DNA of 64,000 nt from Coriobacteriia bacterium (GTDB lineage Bacteria > Actinomycetota > Coriobacteriia > Coriobacteriales > Eggerthellaceae). The stretch spans positions 1 to 64,000 of the forward strand of contig JAUNNF010000002.1 of NCBI GenBank assembly GCA_030537355.1, given 5' to 3'. Position 1 is the first letter of the stretch. The number at the start of each line of letters is the position of its first letter. The notes below the pieces were generated by a model that searched no databases, had not been told where the DNA came from, and saw only the letters and a program-made list of their open reading frames with translations. The position numbers and the translations under genes are program-made. This document shows, one piece after another, positions 34,864-43,594 of this stretch.

Positions 34864-36339
34864 CTATTTTGTTGTTGTAACAGGCGAAGTTGATGTTTTT
34901 CCTGTTGAAGAAGGAACATCATATGGCAATCCAGGAGGAATGTGATAAATCACAACATTTATATTGTTTGAAGTTTTATAACTATCTAGATAATTCTTAA
35001 AAGCTTCCTCGTTTTCGGACTTCTTTTTCTTGTCTCTAGCATCATCAACAATTTCTTTAGGAACGCCTGTAAGACTTTCAATTTTATCAGGTGTTGTCCA
35101 TTTATCTGTACATTTGATAATATGATAACCATATTGACTTTTTACAAGTGCACTTACCTTACCAACTTCCAAATCTTTCAATGCATTTGTATATTCAGTA
35201 ACAAAACTATTTAATTTGTCCCAGCCTACATCGCCACCTTTTTCGGCAGATCCCTTATCAGTTGAATATTGTTTTGCAGCGTCTTCAAAACCAATTTTAC
35301 CAGCATTAATATCATCTAACACTTGCTGAGCTTTTTCTTGATCTGATGTAGCAAATAAAATATGCGAAGATCTTTTGGCGTCTTTATATGTAGATTTGTT
35401 TTGTTCTAAGTAAGAAACTACTTCATCATCAGATGGGGTTTTTTCAGGAGAAACCTTGTCTTTAAGTTGCTTTTCAATTTCAGATTGTTTTGCACTTTGC
35501 CAATAAGTTTCTGGAGTCTCGCCTCTTTCTGACAGCGAGTTTTTGTAAGCATCCTCGCTTTTGAATTTACTACGAAGGCTTGCTACGTGCTCGTCTACAG
35601 TCTCGTCAGAAACTTCAATACCTTCAGAATCTGCAGCTCGTCTTACAAGCTCATCATGAACAAATTTATCATTAATTGCTTGCTCTCTAAATTTTTCTGC
35701 ACCACCAAAATACATATTAAGCATCTGGCCCCACTGACTTTTATTTTTTGCGTATTGAGCATAATAAGTGTTGTGCTCAATATAATTTGTTACGTCTTTT
35801 TCCATAATTTTGTAATCATCAACACAAGCTGCAATACCAGCATTAACTGTTGTCATGCCAAACATTGTAAATATTCCAAAGACAATACCGAAGGCAGTTA
35901 AACACATAACCACAATGCCAAAAGAACGTAGCACCATTTTTCTACGCCATTCTTCTACGGCTTTTTTAGCTCTTTCTTCTTTATAGTTTGTTTTCTTCTT
36001 TTTGACTTCAACAAGCTCTGGAGCTTTATCTTTCTTCCTCTTTATGAGATTCTTAAACTTATCTTTTAAATTAAGTTTTGGTGCAGAAGCGTCTTTCTTC
36101 TTTGCTTTTTTCTTACTACCAAACTTAAAATTACTAGTCTTTTTAGCTTTTTTAGCTGTTTCTGCAGCAATCTGTGTTGCGGATTTTTTTTCAGCTGGTT
36201 TTTTTGTTGTTGCTTTTTTAGTTGTAGTCTTTTTAGTAGTGCTAGTTTTTTTAGCTGTACTAGCTTTTTTTGTAGGACTAGCCTTTTTAGTAGCACTAGT
36301 TTTATTTGTTTTAGTTGTTGTCTTTTTTGTCTCACTCAT
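34864..36339 (-). CDS. PrsA/SurA-like membrane-anchored foldase (parvulin domain)
   Basis: This 491-residue protein has a cytoplasmic Lys/Thr/Ala-rich tail of about 130 residues, one membrane helix (about 133-160) and a SurA_N-like helical domain (about 165-310). A parvulin-type peptidyl-prolyl isomerase domain follows (about 318-415, with S-S-H-I-L-F-A and the Y-G-Y-H-I-I-K end). It probably helps exported proteins fold outside the membrane, for example the surface proteins nearby. The membrane helix is used instead of a cleaved lipoprotein signal. The Lys/Thr tail is low in complexity and may bind the inner membrane face or nucleic acid, which is speculation. Confidence 0.88.
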   Translation of the reverse strand: MSETKKTTTKTNKTSATKKASPTKKASTAKKTSTTKKTTTKKATTKKPAEKKSATQIAAETAKKAKKTSNFKFGSKKKAKKKDASAPKLNLKDKFKNLIKRKKDKAPELVEVKKKKTNYKEERAKKAVEEWRRKMVLRSFGIVVMCLTAFGIVFGIFTMFGMTTVNAGIAACVDDYKIMEKDVTNYIEHNTYYAQYAKNKSQWGQMLNMYFGGAEKFREQAINDKFVHDELVRRAADSEGIEVSDETVDEHVASLRSKFKSEDAYKNSLSERGETPETYWQSAKQSEIEKQLKDKVSPEKTPSDDEVVSYLEQNKSTYKDAKRSSHILFATSDQEKAQQVLDDINAGKIGFEDAAKQYSTDKGSAEKGGDVGWDKLNSFVTEYTNALKDLEVGKVSALVKSQYGYHIIKCTDKWTTPDKIESLTGVPKEIVDDARDKKKKSENEEAFKNYLDSYKTSNNINVVIYHIPPGLPYDVPSSTGKTSTSPVTTTK

Positions 36340-36515
36340 CTTAAAACCCCTATTACATTTGTTCAGCTGAGTATTTTACCAAACATTATTTAAATAAAAT
36401 ACAAATTCTCGCTAATTTTCTGATTCTCAAAGGAAAATGTCCCGTCCAATCGCAAGCGAAAATGTCCCAACTAAATTTAAGTAAAGGTATACTCATCTCA
36501 TACGAGGTGAGTCGG

Positions 36516-36848
36516 TTGAGAAAGGTAAATTTAACAATGGATGAAAATGAAAAATATAAAAAAGAAGATAAAGGATGAGCTTCAAATAAAAATTGAGGAA
36601 GTAGAAAATCCTCATCCTAGACGCATACTTATTTGCATGCATCTGTTGCTGATGCAACTGGCATTATTACAGGGGCTTATTTTGATTAATTTGAATAAAA
36701 AAAATTAAATACAAATGATTTAGAAAAAACACGTACCCGAAAAGACGAAACCAAACCAAGAAAAAGATATATACCGCCTATGGAACACCCATGGAAAAGA
36801 TCAAGTTTTATAAGATACAAAAAGCAATTAGAAACAAAAGTGGCATAG
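36516..36848 (+). pseudogene. Transposase remnant with frameshifts and deletions
   Basis: The first piece starts with TTG at 36516 and reads RKVNLTMDENEKYKK before a stop. A second piece near 36590-36690 gives V-E-N-P-H-P-R-R and, in another frame, D-A-T-G-I-I-T-G-A-Y-F-D, typical of the rve/DDE core. The last piece reads KRYIPPMEHPWKRSSF and ends at a TAG at 36846-36848. At about 110 codons it is far shorter than the normal 400 or more, so it cannot be active. Confidence 0.75.
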
Positions 36849-36867
36849 AAAGGAGGAACAAAAACAT

Positions 36868-36906
36868 TAGCGCCAAAACGGTGCTAATGTTTTATACCTT
36901 TTTAGG
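36868..36906. terminator. Bidirectional terminator-like hairpin
   Basis: AACATTAGCGCC-AAAA-CGGTGCTAATGTT forms a long stem with one mismatch, followed by T-rich sequence on the plus strand. It lies past the transposase remnant and also 40 bp beyond the 3' end of the surface gene on the minus strand. Confidence 0.6.
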
Positions 36907-36945
36907 GCAAAATCGCTTACGATTCACAGAACTTTTTAATTGTTT

Positions 36946-38322
36946 CTAATTAAAAAACTTTTTTCGTGCAAAAACATAAATTGTTGCAACAACGATAATC
37001 AATCCAACTAATGCATATTGTGATATATCTCCAGTTTGTGCTGTATCAGAATAATCTGCTGAACTACCTTTTTCTGGATCTGGAGCAGGTTCTGGACTTT
37101 CTGTCACTTTAAAATTTGCTTGATAAGTTGTCGCTTCAGTTACAGAATTATCAACTTCTTCCCAAGAAACAAATTCATAGCCCTCTTCTGGAATAGCTGT
37201 AAACTCATTCTCTCCAATAATAACTTTATTGTTGTCAACAATAAGTTCAGCACCATGATTGACGCTTAACACAAACTGAGCTTGAGATTCAGAACCGTTT
37301 GATACTTTACCCATTTTGCTATCAGCAGACTTCAAAATAACGACATGATTAAAATTAGCAGAAATTTTATCACCCTCATTTATCGTCTTAGTTTCATCAC
37401 CAACAATTTCATTGTTATACAACCATGAATTAAAATCATTTCCTTCTTGTGGATCTGCAATTAAAGTAACTTTAATTGCAGCATTTTCAATATAACTAAA
37501 AGTAGCTTTTTTGTTAGTTTTGTCAAAAGTTACTTGTGAGCCAGCAGGAAAATAAAAGCTATCATTTTTTATAATATCTTGTAAAGATATCAGTTCGCTA
37601 TCTTTTTCAACATTAACATTAAAGTCGGCAAAATTTATTATATCCTTAACATCAACATCTACTTTTAAACCAGTCTTCAAATCAAAATTTTTGCTAATAA
37701 CAGTAGCAGCTTCTATCTCGTCTGAAGTGTAGGTTTGGTATTGCGCAACATAACCTTCAGCAAAACATGAAATTGTTTTAATATATTTATTCTCTATGTC
37801 CTTTTTTGCTACGGCAAACTCAAAAATACCATCTTCACCAGTTTTGCATGCACTAAGTTTATGTCCATCCTCATCAAAGACAATAATATCAGCTTCATAA
37901 ATTGGTTTAACGCTTCCATTAGAACTTACTTCGTGAGCAATACCATGGAAAATTACTGAATCTTCTATTGCGTTTTCAACATTTAATACTAAATTACATG
38001 TTGAATTTGAATCAAATTCTAAATCACCTGAAGCCTCTAATTCTTTACCATTCATCAATCCGTCAGTAATATTAATAGTATCTTTAATTCCATAAAATCC
38101 AACTTCAAAGTCATGAGTTTCTAATTTTGATGTAGTTGGATCTAAAATACATGATGAATATGAAACAGTCAGGTTACCTAAGTCATTATCAGAACTTTTT
38201 ACAAATGTATATTTAGGAACATCTGTAGACCGTTCTAGCGTTTGAATAATTTCATTGTAAGTAGATAAATGAGCATCAGATGAAAAAGCGCCATCAACTA
38301 AAACTTTTACATACAGTGGCAC
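36946..38322 (-). CDS. Surface protein, 3' part of a gene interrupted at a T10 tract
   Basis: This open frame of 458 residues (GTG at 38322) is the downstream half of a gene whose upstream half is at 38445-39515. Translating across 38323-38490 in this frame gives a continuous InlB-type repeat (S-G-K-K-L-L-G-W and L-T-A-V-W), so the GTG is not the true start. It contains carboxypeptidase-regulatory-like and beta-rich repeats and a Glu/Pro spacer. The C-terminal anchor DTAQTGD is followed by a hydrophobic segment and ARKKFFN. The anchor suggests sortase-type or membrane attachment. It is expressed as part of the full protein only if the T tract is 11 (or 8) long. Confidence 0.8.
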   Translation of the reverse strand: MPLYVKVLVDGAFSSDAHLSTYNEIIQTLERSTDVPKYTFVKSSDNDLGNLTVSYSSCILDPTTSKLETHDFEVGFYGIKDTINITDGLMNGKELEASGDLEFDSNSTCNLVLNVENAIEDSVIFHGIAHEVSSNGSVKPIYEADIIVFDEDGHKLSACKTGEDGIFEFAVAKKDIENKYIKTISCFAEGYVAQYQTYTSDEIEAATVISKNFDLKTGLKVDVDVKDIINFADFNVNVEKDSELISLQDIIKNDSFYFPAGSQVTFDKTNKKATFSYIENAAIKVTLIADPQEGNDFNSWLYNNEIVGDETKTINEGDKISANFNHVVILKSADSKMGKVSNGSESQAQFVLSVNHGAELIVDNNKVIIGENEFTAIPEEGYEFVSWEEVDNSVTEATTYQANFKVTESPEPAPDPEKGSSADYSDTAQTGDISQYALVGLIIVVATIYVFARKKFFN

Positions 38323-38444
38323 GCCTGTATTTGTAGAAATACTATAATTATTTTCTGTAGCCCATACAGCTGTTAAACTTATATCTTTATTTAAATTATA
38401 TACAGCAGCTGGTGCATAAAACTTATTATCGTCATCAACCCACC

Positions 38445-39515
38445 CTAATAGTTTCTTGCCAGATTTTGTAACCTGGGTATTATCATAAAAAAAAAATCCT
38501 TTGCATTTTCTAGTTTTTTTACAGAAGTTTCTGCTGGGCCTTCACCACCGTTATAATCATAAGAAACAATATTACACCAACGTGTCTGTGCAGTAATGCC
38601 ATAGTTGACAGGCACTTCTGTATTCTCTAAAATTTTTGAACCTTCGTAATCATAACCATCAAAATGCATATCTTCATTTTTATATGGATCTTTTGAAGGA
38701 AGCTTAAATATATCTCCAGGGGATTGAATTACATCGTATTCAAGAATATCATCCCAGGTACCTCCGTTGCCTTCAAATCTACAAACTAAAGATTTTGTAG
38801 ATTCTTCAGTTTGATAGCAAAATACCTCGCCATCCGTTATGGGTGTAAGCTTAGAGCGACTATTTGAAAAAGGGACCTTTTTGCCTCCTACAGAAAAACA
38901 ATCATAATCTAGAAAACCCTCAGATACAAAGTACCCATCAGCCCCGTATAAGCACCAATTAAAATAACCTGTTATATTTCCATCAGAATCCACAGCACAA
39001 AATATTAAAGTAGGTGATTTTGTTTCCACACCAAAATCGTAATAGAGTGCCTGGCAATATAATTCCTCGTCATCATCTAATCCATATCTAATTTGTCCCC
39101 CTGATTCAAGATAACTGAATTGTTGAGTACTCCGGTTATAAATTAGCATATCGTCACCTAAAAAAGAATCAAAAGTAATAGTCACTTCTTTTTCCTTAAT
39201 TGCAGGATTATTAGAACGATGAATACCTATTTTATTTACCTTATCATTCTTAATAATATGATTGTCATTCTGAATTGATGTTTTCGTATTTGTTGTAACG
39301 TCTATTCCGGTCTTCTTTGCTTGTTGCTCAAAAGAAACTAATGTAGTATCGTTTATTGTTTTATTTGTTCCCTTATCAACATTTTCACTAAAAGCAAATG
39401 CCATTCTTAATCCTGTAGCAATTAACGCAACAGTAATTATTGCAGCAAATATAAATACTAATTTTTTGACGCGTGCATTAACTATATATAATTTTGATAA
39501 ATGACTACCTCTCAT
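38445..39515 (-). CDS. Surface protein, 5' part of a gene interrupted at a T10 tract
   Basis: This 356-residue frame has a good ribosome binding site (AAAGGA, 7 bp before the ATG) and promoter. It carries a signal or anchor helix at about 18-42 and a region with Y-N-R-S-T-Q and W-C-L-Y-G-A-D-G motifs. InlB/Flg_new-like repeats follow from about 250, with G-N-G-G-T-W and Y-D-Y-N-G-G-E-G-P. After Asp-Phe-Phe-Phe it leaves frame, and the last 12 residues are not related to the repeat. One added T restores Y-D-N-T-Q-V-T and joins it to the 36946-38322 frame as a protein of about 856 residues. Confidence 0.82.
   Translation of the reverse strand: MRGSHLSKLYIVNARVKKLVFIFAAIITVALIATGLRMAFAFSENVDKGTNKTINDTTLVSFEQQAKKTGIDVTTNTKTSIQNDNHIIKNDKVNKIGIHRSNNPAIKEKEVTITFDSFLGDDMLIYNRSTQQFSYLESGGQIRYGLDDDEELYCQALYYDFGVETKSPTLIFCAVDSDGNITGYFNWCLYGADGYFVSEGFLDYDCFSVGGKKVPFSNSRSKLTPITDGEVFCYQTEESTKSLVCRFEGNGGTWDDILEYDVIQSPGDIFKLPSKDPYKNEDMHFDGYDYEGSKILENTEVPVNYGITAQTRWCNIVSYDYNGGEGPAETSVKKLENAKDFFFMIIPRLQNLARNY
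38487..38496 (-). repeat. T10 homopolymer inside the surface-protein gene
   Basis: Ten T residues on the coding strand lie exactly where the two halves of the gene change frame. T11 or T8 would restore one open frame. Such tracts are classic sites of slipped-strand phase variation, but they are also classic sites of sequencing error. Confidence 0.85.
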
Positions 39516-39582
39516 TTTTATCCTTTCTTTTAAATTTTTTACTTATTTTCTAAATTAATTATTTTTTACAGCACGTCGAATC

Positions 39583-39610
39583 ATTTTATATTATATTTTT
39601 AGTTTGTCAA
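39583..39610 (-). promoter_or_regulatory. Promoter of the interrupted surface-protein gene
   Basis: On the minus strand TTGACA (39605-39610), 16 bp, then TAAAAT (39583-39588), with a 68-nt leader to the ATG. Confidence 0.75.
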
Positions 39611-39633
39611 CAAAAAAAGTAACATACTTGTAG

Positions 39634-39725
39634 CTTTTTCTGATTCGCACGCGAAAATGTCCCAACTTAATTTAAGTAAAGGCATACTCATCTCTTAGGA
39701 GGTGAGTCAGTTGAGAAAGGTAAAA
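39634..39725 (+). mobile_element. IS left-end fragment, second copy
   Basis: About 80 bp match the left end of the decayed element at 36415 in the same orientation: GCGAAAATGTCCCAACT, AATTTAAGTAAAGG, ATACTCATCTC and GAGGTGAGTC, and then GTTGAGAAAGGTAAA, the transposase start. The similarity ends within the first codons. Together the two fragments bracket the surface gene as direct repeats. Confidence 0.7.
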
Positions 39726-39830
39726 AACCCGTAACGCACTTAACAAGAAACTACGTAACTTGCAAAAACAAGCAAAAACTACAAATTCTCGCAAATTTCT
39801 AAATTATTGCGCTATAATACCACTACTCGT

Positions 39831-39907
39831 CGGGACGTGGCTCAGTTTGGTAGAGCGCCTGGTTTGGGACCAGGATGTCGCAGGTTCGAATCCTGTCGTC
39901 CCGACCA
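39831..39907 (+). tRNA. tRNA-Pro(TGG)
   Basis: Acceptor CGGGACG/CGTCCCG, anticodon loop TTTGGGA (TGG), T-arm AGGTTCGAATCCT and an encoded CCA. It lies between an IS fragment and two surface-protein genes. Confidence 0.97.
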
Positions 39908-39986
39908 TTTTTTTAAACACTAAATTTTTGTTATGTTCTTCATTTTATATGTTAATATGTTTACGCCGTAATTGAAAGGGGTTTTT

Positions 39987-42374
39987 ATGCAAACTAAAAA
40001 ACAATCTAAATTTATTTTTATTAGAAAATCATTAGCATTATTACTAGCACTGTCACTTACAATGTTTATGATTCCAAAAGCACTAGGCAACAATGCTCAA
40101 GAAAATGAGAAAGCCAAAGTTCCAGAAACAGAGAAAGCACAAGACAAAACAACCAATCCAAAGATTTTAGAACCTAAAAAAAATACAGACACACAACAAT
40201 CTACTATAACACCTACTTCTAATATAAAACAATCAACTAGTTTTTCTGAAGATGAAGACCATCTATATTATAAAGTTGAAGAAGTGGGTGGTGAAAAAAC
40301 AGTATATTTATCTCCAACAGAAAAAGCTGGTTATACGCAAGATGACAATGATTTATCTCCTGTATCAGCATTTGTTCCTGTTGAATGGGATTCAGACAAT
40401 GCTGTTACTAACTATATTATAGATAAAGGTGAAAATAATGAAAAAATTAAACCTAAAAATGCTATTAATTGGTTTTATTTTCAGGAAAAGTTAACTTCTA
40501 TTAAAGGACTTGAGAATTTAGACACATCTCAAGTTACTGATATGAGTTGGATTTTTTATAGATGTATAGCCTTAGAATCTTTGGATCTTAGTAGTTTTAA
40601 TACAGAAAACGTTCAGAGTATGCAACAATTATTTAGCTCTTGTGAGTCCTTAGAATCTTTAGATCTTAGTAATTTTAATACTGAAAAAGTTACAGAAATG
40701 AACTTTATGTTTGCTTTCTGTAAAAATTTAAAGTCTTTAAAACTTGAAAATTTGAATACAAAAAATGTTTCTGATATGATGATGATGTTTGATAGCTGTA
40801 AAAACTTAACATCTTTAGATCTTAGTAATTTTAATACAGAGAATGTTCATGATATGGCTTATATGTTTTGTGACTGTCCAAGTTTAACATCTTTAGATCT
40901 TACTAATTTTAAAACTAAAAATGTTAAAAATATGGCAAACATGTTTAATGGCTGCAAAGGGTTAACGTCTTTAGATCTTAATAATTTTAATACTGCAGAA
41001 GTTACTAATATGGCAGAAATGTTCAATGACTGTGAAGGGTTAACGTCTTTAGATCTTGGTAGTTTTAATACTGCTAAAGTTACAGATATGTCAAGCATGT
41101 TTAATGGCTGCAAAGGGTTAACGTCTTTAGATCTTAATAATTTTAATACTGCAGAAGTTACTAATATGGCAGAAATGTTCAATGACTGTGAAGGGTTAAC
41201 GTCTTTAGAGATTAATAATTTTAATACTGAAAAGGTTACTGATATGTCATATTTGTTTTTTGGTTGCAAAGAGTTAACGTCTTTAGAGATTAATAATTTT
41301 AATACTGCGGAAGTTACTAATATGGCTGATATGTTTGCAAAATGTGAAAGCTTAGAATCTTTAGATCTTAGTAATTTTAATACTGAAAAAGTTACAGAAA
41401 TGAACTATATGTTTGCCAACTGTAAAAGATTAGAATCTTTAGATCTTAGTAATTTTAATACTGAAGAAGTTACTGTAATGTCAAGCATGTTTTCTTCCTC
41501 TGAAGCGTTAAAAACTTTAGATCTTGGTAGTTTTAATACTGCTAAAGTTACAGATATGATGTATATGTTTGAAAGCTGCAAAAGCTTAGAATCTTTAAAT
41601 CTTACTAATTTTGTATGCAATAGTTCACTAAAGGTAAATGGCATGTTTAATAGTTGTTCCTCCTTAGAAAAAATTAATACGAAATCCTTTGATATAAGTA
41701 AAGTTAACATAAATAGCAATGTATTTTCAGATTGCAAAAAACTTAAAGGGGGTAATGGTACTGAATATGCGGATGATAAAACCTCAAATGCTTACGGACG
41801 TATAGATGGTGGTCCAGACTCTGATACTCCAGGGTATTTTACAAGCTTACTCCCAGAATCAAAAATCATTGCCAAAAAAGCTATTGATGATGAAGTTGCC
41901 GGTGATACATCTCCAAATGTTTTAAAAGCTGCTGAAGATGCAAAAAAAGCAATTGACGAAGCTGTTAATGAAACTGAAGTAGAAGCAGCTAAACAAGCAG
42001 GTATTACTGCTATAAAAGCCGCAAAAGCCTTAAACAAAGCAAAGGTAGATGCAAAAGCTGAAATAGATACTGCTGTTGATGGAAGTACAAATCCAAACGT
42101 AATTGCTGCAGCGGAAGCTGCTAAAAAAGCAATTGATGCTGCAACAACAATAGAAGAAGTAAATAAAGCAAAAGAAGATGGATTAAAAGCAATTGAAGAG
42201 GCTAAAAAACAAAAACCATCGCCTGAACCTACACCTACTCCTGGAGATGAAGGCAGAAATACAGATAGTACAAGCTCCTCTTCAACAGGCGACAATACAG
42301 CTACAATAATTTTTGCTATATTAATTCTTGGAGGATATGCAACAATTCTTACAAGAAAAAAAATGAATAATTAG
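39987..42374 (+). CDS. BspA-like leucine-rich-repeat surface protein
   Basis: The ATG at 39987 has GAAAGGGG 5 bp upstream. The earlier in-frame TTG overlaps that site. The product is about 795 residues. It has a signal peptide (about 10-32) and a Lys/Thr/Glu linker, then 16 repeats of 26 residues of the BspA/DUF285 type (L-x-S-L-D-L-S-N-F-N-T-x-x-V-T-x-M-x-x-M-F). Two helical repeats with K-K-A-I-D-x-A motifs (FIVAR/GA-like) follow, then a Pro/Thr spacer and an SSSTGD-hydrophobic-RKKMNN tail. BspA-type proteins bind host matrix proteins in oral bacteria, and adhesion is inferred here. Units 7-8 and 9 are duplicated almost exactly in DNA (156-bp offset). Confidence 0.9.
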   Translation: MQTKKQSKFIFIRKSLALLLALSLTMFMIPKALGNNAQENEKAKVPETEKAQDKTTNPKILEPKKNTDTQQSTITPTSNIKQSTSFSEDEDHLYYKVEEVGGEKTVYLSPTEKAGYTQDDNDLSPVSAFVPVEWDSDNAVTNYIIDKGENNEKIKPKNAINWFYFQEKLTSIKGLENLDTSQVTDMSWIFYRCIALESLDLSSFNTENVQSMQQLFSSCESLESLDLSNFNTEKVTEMNFMFAFCKNLKSLKLENLNTKNVSDMMMMFDSCKNLTSLDLSNFNTENVHDMAYMFCDCPSLTSLDLTNFKTKNVKNMANMFNGCKGLTSLDLNNFNTAEVTNMAEMFNDCEGLTSLDLGSFNTAKVTDMSSMFNGCKGLTSLDLNNFNTAEVTNMAEMFNDCEGLTSLEINNFNTEKVTDMSYLFFGCKELTSLEINNFNTAEVTNMADMFAKCESLESLDLSNFNTEKVTEMNYMFANCKRLESLDLSNFNTEEVTVMSSMFSSSEALKTLDLGSFNTAKVTDMMYMFESCKSLESLNLTNFVCNSSLKVNGMFNSCSSLEKINTKSFDISKVNINSNVFSDCKKLKGGNGTEYADDKTSNAYGRIDGGPDSDTPGYFTSLLPESKIIAKKAIDDEVAGDTSPNVLKAAEDAKKAIDEAVNETEVEAAKQAGITAIKAAKALNKAKVDAKAEIDTAVDGSTNPNVIAAAEAAKKAIDAATTIEEVNKAKEDGLKAIEEAKKQKPSPEPTPTPGDEGRNTDSTSSSSTGDNTATIIFAILILGGYATILTRKKMNN

Positions 42375-42394
42375 TTACATACTAAAGATTTATT

Positions 42395-42428
42395 AAAGAG
42401 CAGGTTTATGTACCTGCTCTTTTTTTTT
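42395..42428 (+). terminator. Terminator of the BspA-like gene
   Basis: AAAGAGCAGGT/ACCTGCTCTTT with a 6-nt loop is followed by a run of T residues, 20 bp after the stop codon. Confidence 0.95.
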
Positions 42429-42439
42429 GGAAAATCACA

Positions 42440-42513
42440 TGGAGCGGGCGACGGGAATCGAACCCGCGTCACGAGCTTGGAAGGCTCGGGTTCTACCATT
42501 GAACCACGCCCGC
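42440..42513 (-). tRNA. tRNA-Gly(TCC)
   Basis: Acceptor GCGGGCG/CGCCCGC, anticodon loop CTTCCAA (TCC), T-arm GGGTTCGATTCCC and an encoded CCA. Confidence 0.97.
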
Positions 42514-42546
42514 AGTGTCTGCATATTATAATCCAACAATACTTAA

Positions 42547-43347
42547 TTATTGCGAAGATTTTTTATTCGCATATATCAATATAAAAACACCAGCAATAAA
42601 CAGAGGTATTGTTAACAATTGACCCATAGTTAGCCAATCCCAAGCAAGATAACCTAACTGAGAATCAGGTTGACGAACAAATTCAACAGCAAATCTAAAT
42701 ACGCTATAAAGTATCAAGAATGTTGCAAAATAAGTTCCTGGTTTAAAAGGAGGATTTTTACGAGACATAACAAACAATACAATAAACAATACAAGACCTT
42801 CCAACAATGCCTCGTATAGTTGACTAGGATGACGAGGCATCATACCTGCCGCCCCATGAAAGACAACTCCCCAAGGTAGGTCAGTAGGCGCACCCCAAAG
42901 CTCGCCGTTAATGAAGTTGGCAATGCGTCCAAAAAACAGTCCTACAGGAACGCCAATAAATGCTAAATCACAAAGACGAAGATATGGAATTTTCGTAATT
43001 TTAGCAGCGAATATCCCACCAATAAGGCCTCCTACAAGCCCTCCGTGAAAGCTCATACCGCCCTCGTGGAAAGCGAGAATTTTTTCAGGATGACTAAAAT
43101 AATAACCATCACCATAGAAAAGAACATACCCTAACCTCGCGCCTATAATGATGCCGGTAACGCCACATAAAATTGCAGCTAAAGCTTTATCCTCAGTAAT
43201 TTTAATTTTCCAGCGCTTCGCCGTGAAATAAAAAATAATACCAGCAATAACAAATCCAACGATGTAGGCTATTCCATACCATCGCACCTGAAACGAACCT
43301 ATTGAAAAGGCCACAGGGTTTAAATTTTGATAAATTTCGTTTAACAT
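42547..43347 (-). CDS. lgt: Prolipoprotein diacylglyceryl transferase
   Basis: This 266-residue membrane enzyme with about seven helices transfers diacylglycerol from phosphatidylglycerol to the lipobox cysteine. It has H-E-G-G-M-S-F-H-G-G-L-V-G-G, the signature G-R-I-A-N-F-I-N-G-E-L-W-G and R-H-P-S-Q-L-Y-E. Its start lies 2 bp after a small upstream frame. It shows that the organism makes lipoproteins. Confidence 0.97.
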   Translation of the reverse strand: MLNEIYQNLNPVAFSIGSFQVRWYGIAYIVGFVIAGIIFYFTAKRWKIKITEDKALAAILCGVTGIIIGARLGYVLFYGDGYYFSHPEKILAFHEGGMSFHGGLVGGLIGGIFAAKITKIPYLRLCDLAFIGVPVGLFFGRIANFINGELWGAPTDLPWGVVFHGAAGMMPRHPSQLYEALLEGLVLFIVLFVMSRKNPPFKPGTYFATFLILYSVFRFAVEFVRQPDSQLGYLAWDWLTMGQLLTIPLFIAGVFILIYANKKSSQ

Positions 43348-43349
43348 AA

Positions 43350-43565
43350 TTAATTAGCTTCAAGTAAATAATTTTTTACACCATATATTTTTACATCTTT
43401 ATATACAAAGTCCTCATCGCCTCGATAAATTAATTCTTTTTTGATACTGTCAACATTAAATAATGCATCACTTTTCTTAAGAACTTTTAAAAAGTTATCT
43501 TGGATAGTAAGTCCATTTTTAATTTCAGTAACAACAATATTACTATGATTAGTTTCGTTTATCAT
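43350..43565 (-). CDS. Small protein of 71 residues directly upstream of lgt
   Basis: I do not recognise this protein. It is charged, with I-V-V-T-E-I-K-N-G-L-T-I and Y-K-D-V-K-I-Y-G-V-K-N-Y-L-L-E at the end, reminiscent of the C-terminus of some AAA-type ATPases. It could therefore be the surviving end of a longer decayed gene. It has no strong ribosome binding site. Upstream are three 23-bp tandem repeats. It may be coupled to lgt (2-bp gap). Confidence 0.4.
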   Translation of the reverse strand: MINETNHSNIVVTEIKNGLTIQDNFLKVLKKSDALFNVDSIKKELIYRGDEDFVYKDVKIYGVKNYLLEAN

Positions 43566-43594
43566 ATCAATTTCTTTTTTTATTATATACTAAC

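Larger units (their letters stand above)
36415..36925 (+). mobile_element. Decayed insertion sequence (IS1202/ISNCY-like) with recognisable ends
   Basis: The left end carries AATCGCAAGCGAAAATGTCCC (36449-36469, written here as two halves AATCGCAAGCG and AAAATGTCCC). The right end near 36900-36925 matches it in inverted order (AGGGCAAAATCG, CTTACGATTCA). Between them lie three separate in-frame pieces of a DDE transposase and a terminator-like hairpin. A second left-end fragment is at 39634-39725. The family name is from recall of motif style and is tentative. Confidence 0.65.

Noticed and set aside
38445-39515. Treating 38445-39515 and 36946-38322 as two independent genes
   Set aside because: The domain continues across the junction in the second frame, the 3' part has no start signal, and the 5' part ends in unrelated residues right after a T10 tract.
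40859-41269. Antisense frame of 136 codons in the BspA-like gene
   Set aside because: Its repeats mirror the leucine-rich units and it has no start signals.
40500-41700. CRISPR-like regular repeats
   Set aside because: The 78-bp period encodes 26-residue BspA-type leucine-rich units in one open frame, with no distinct repeats and spacers and no cas genes.
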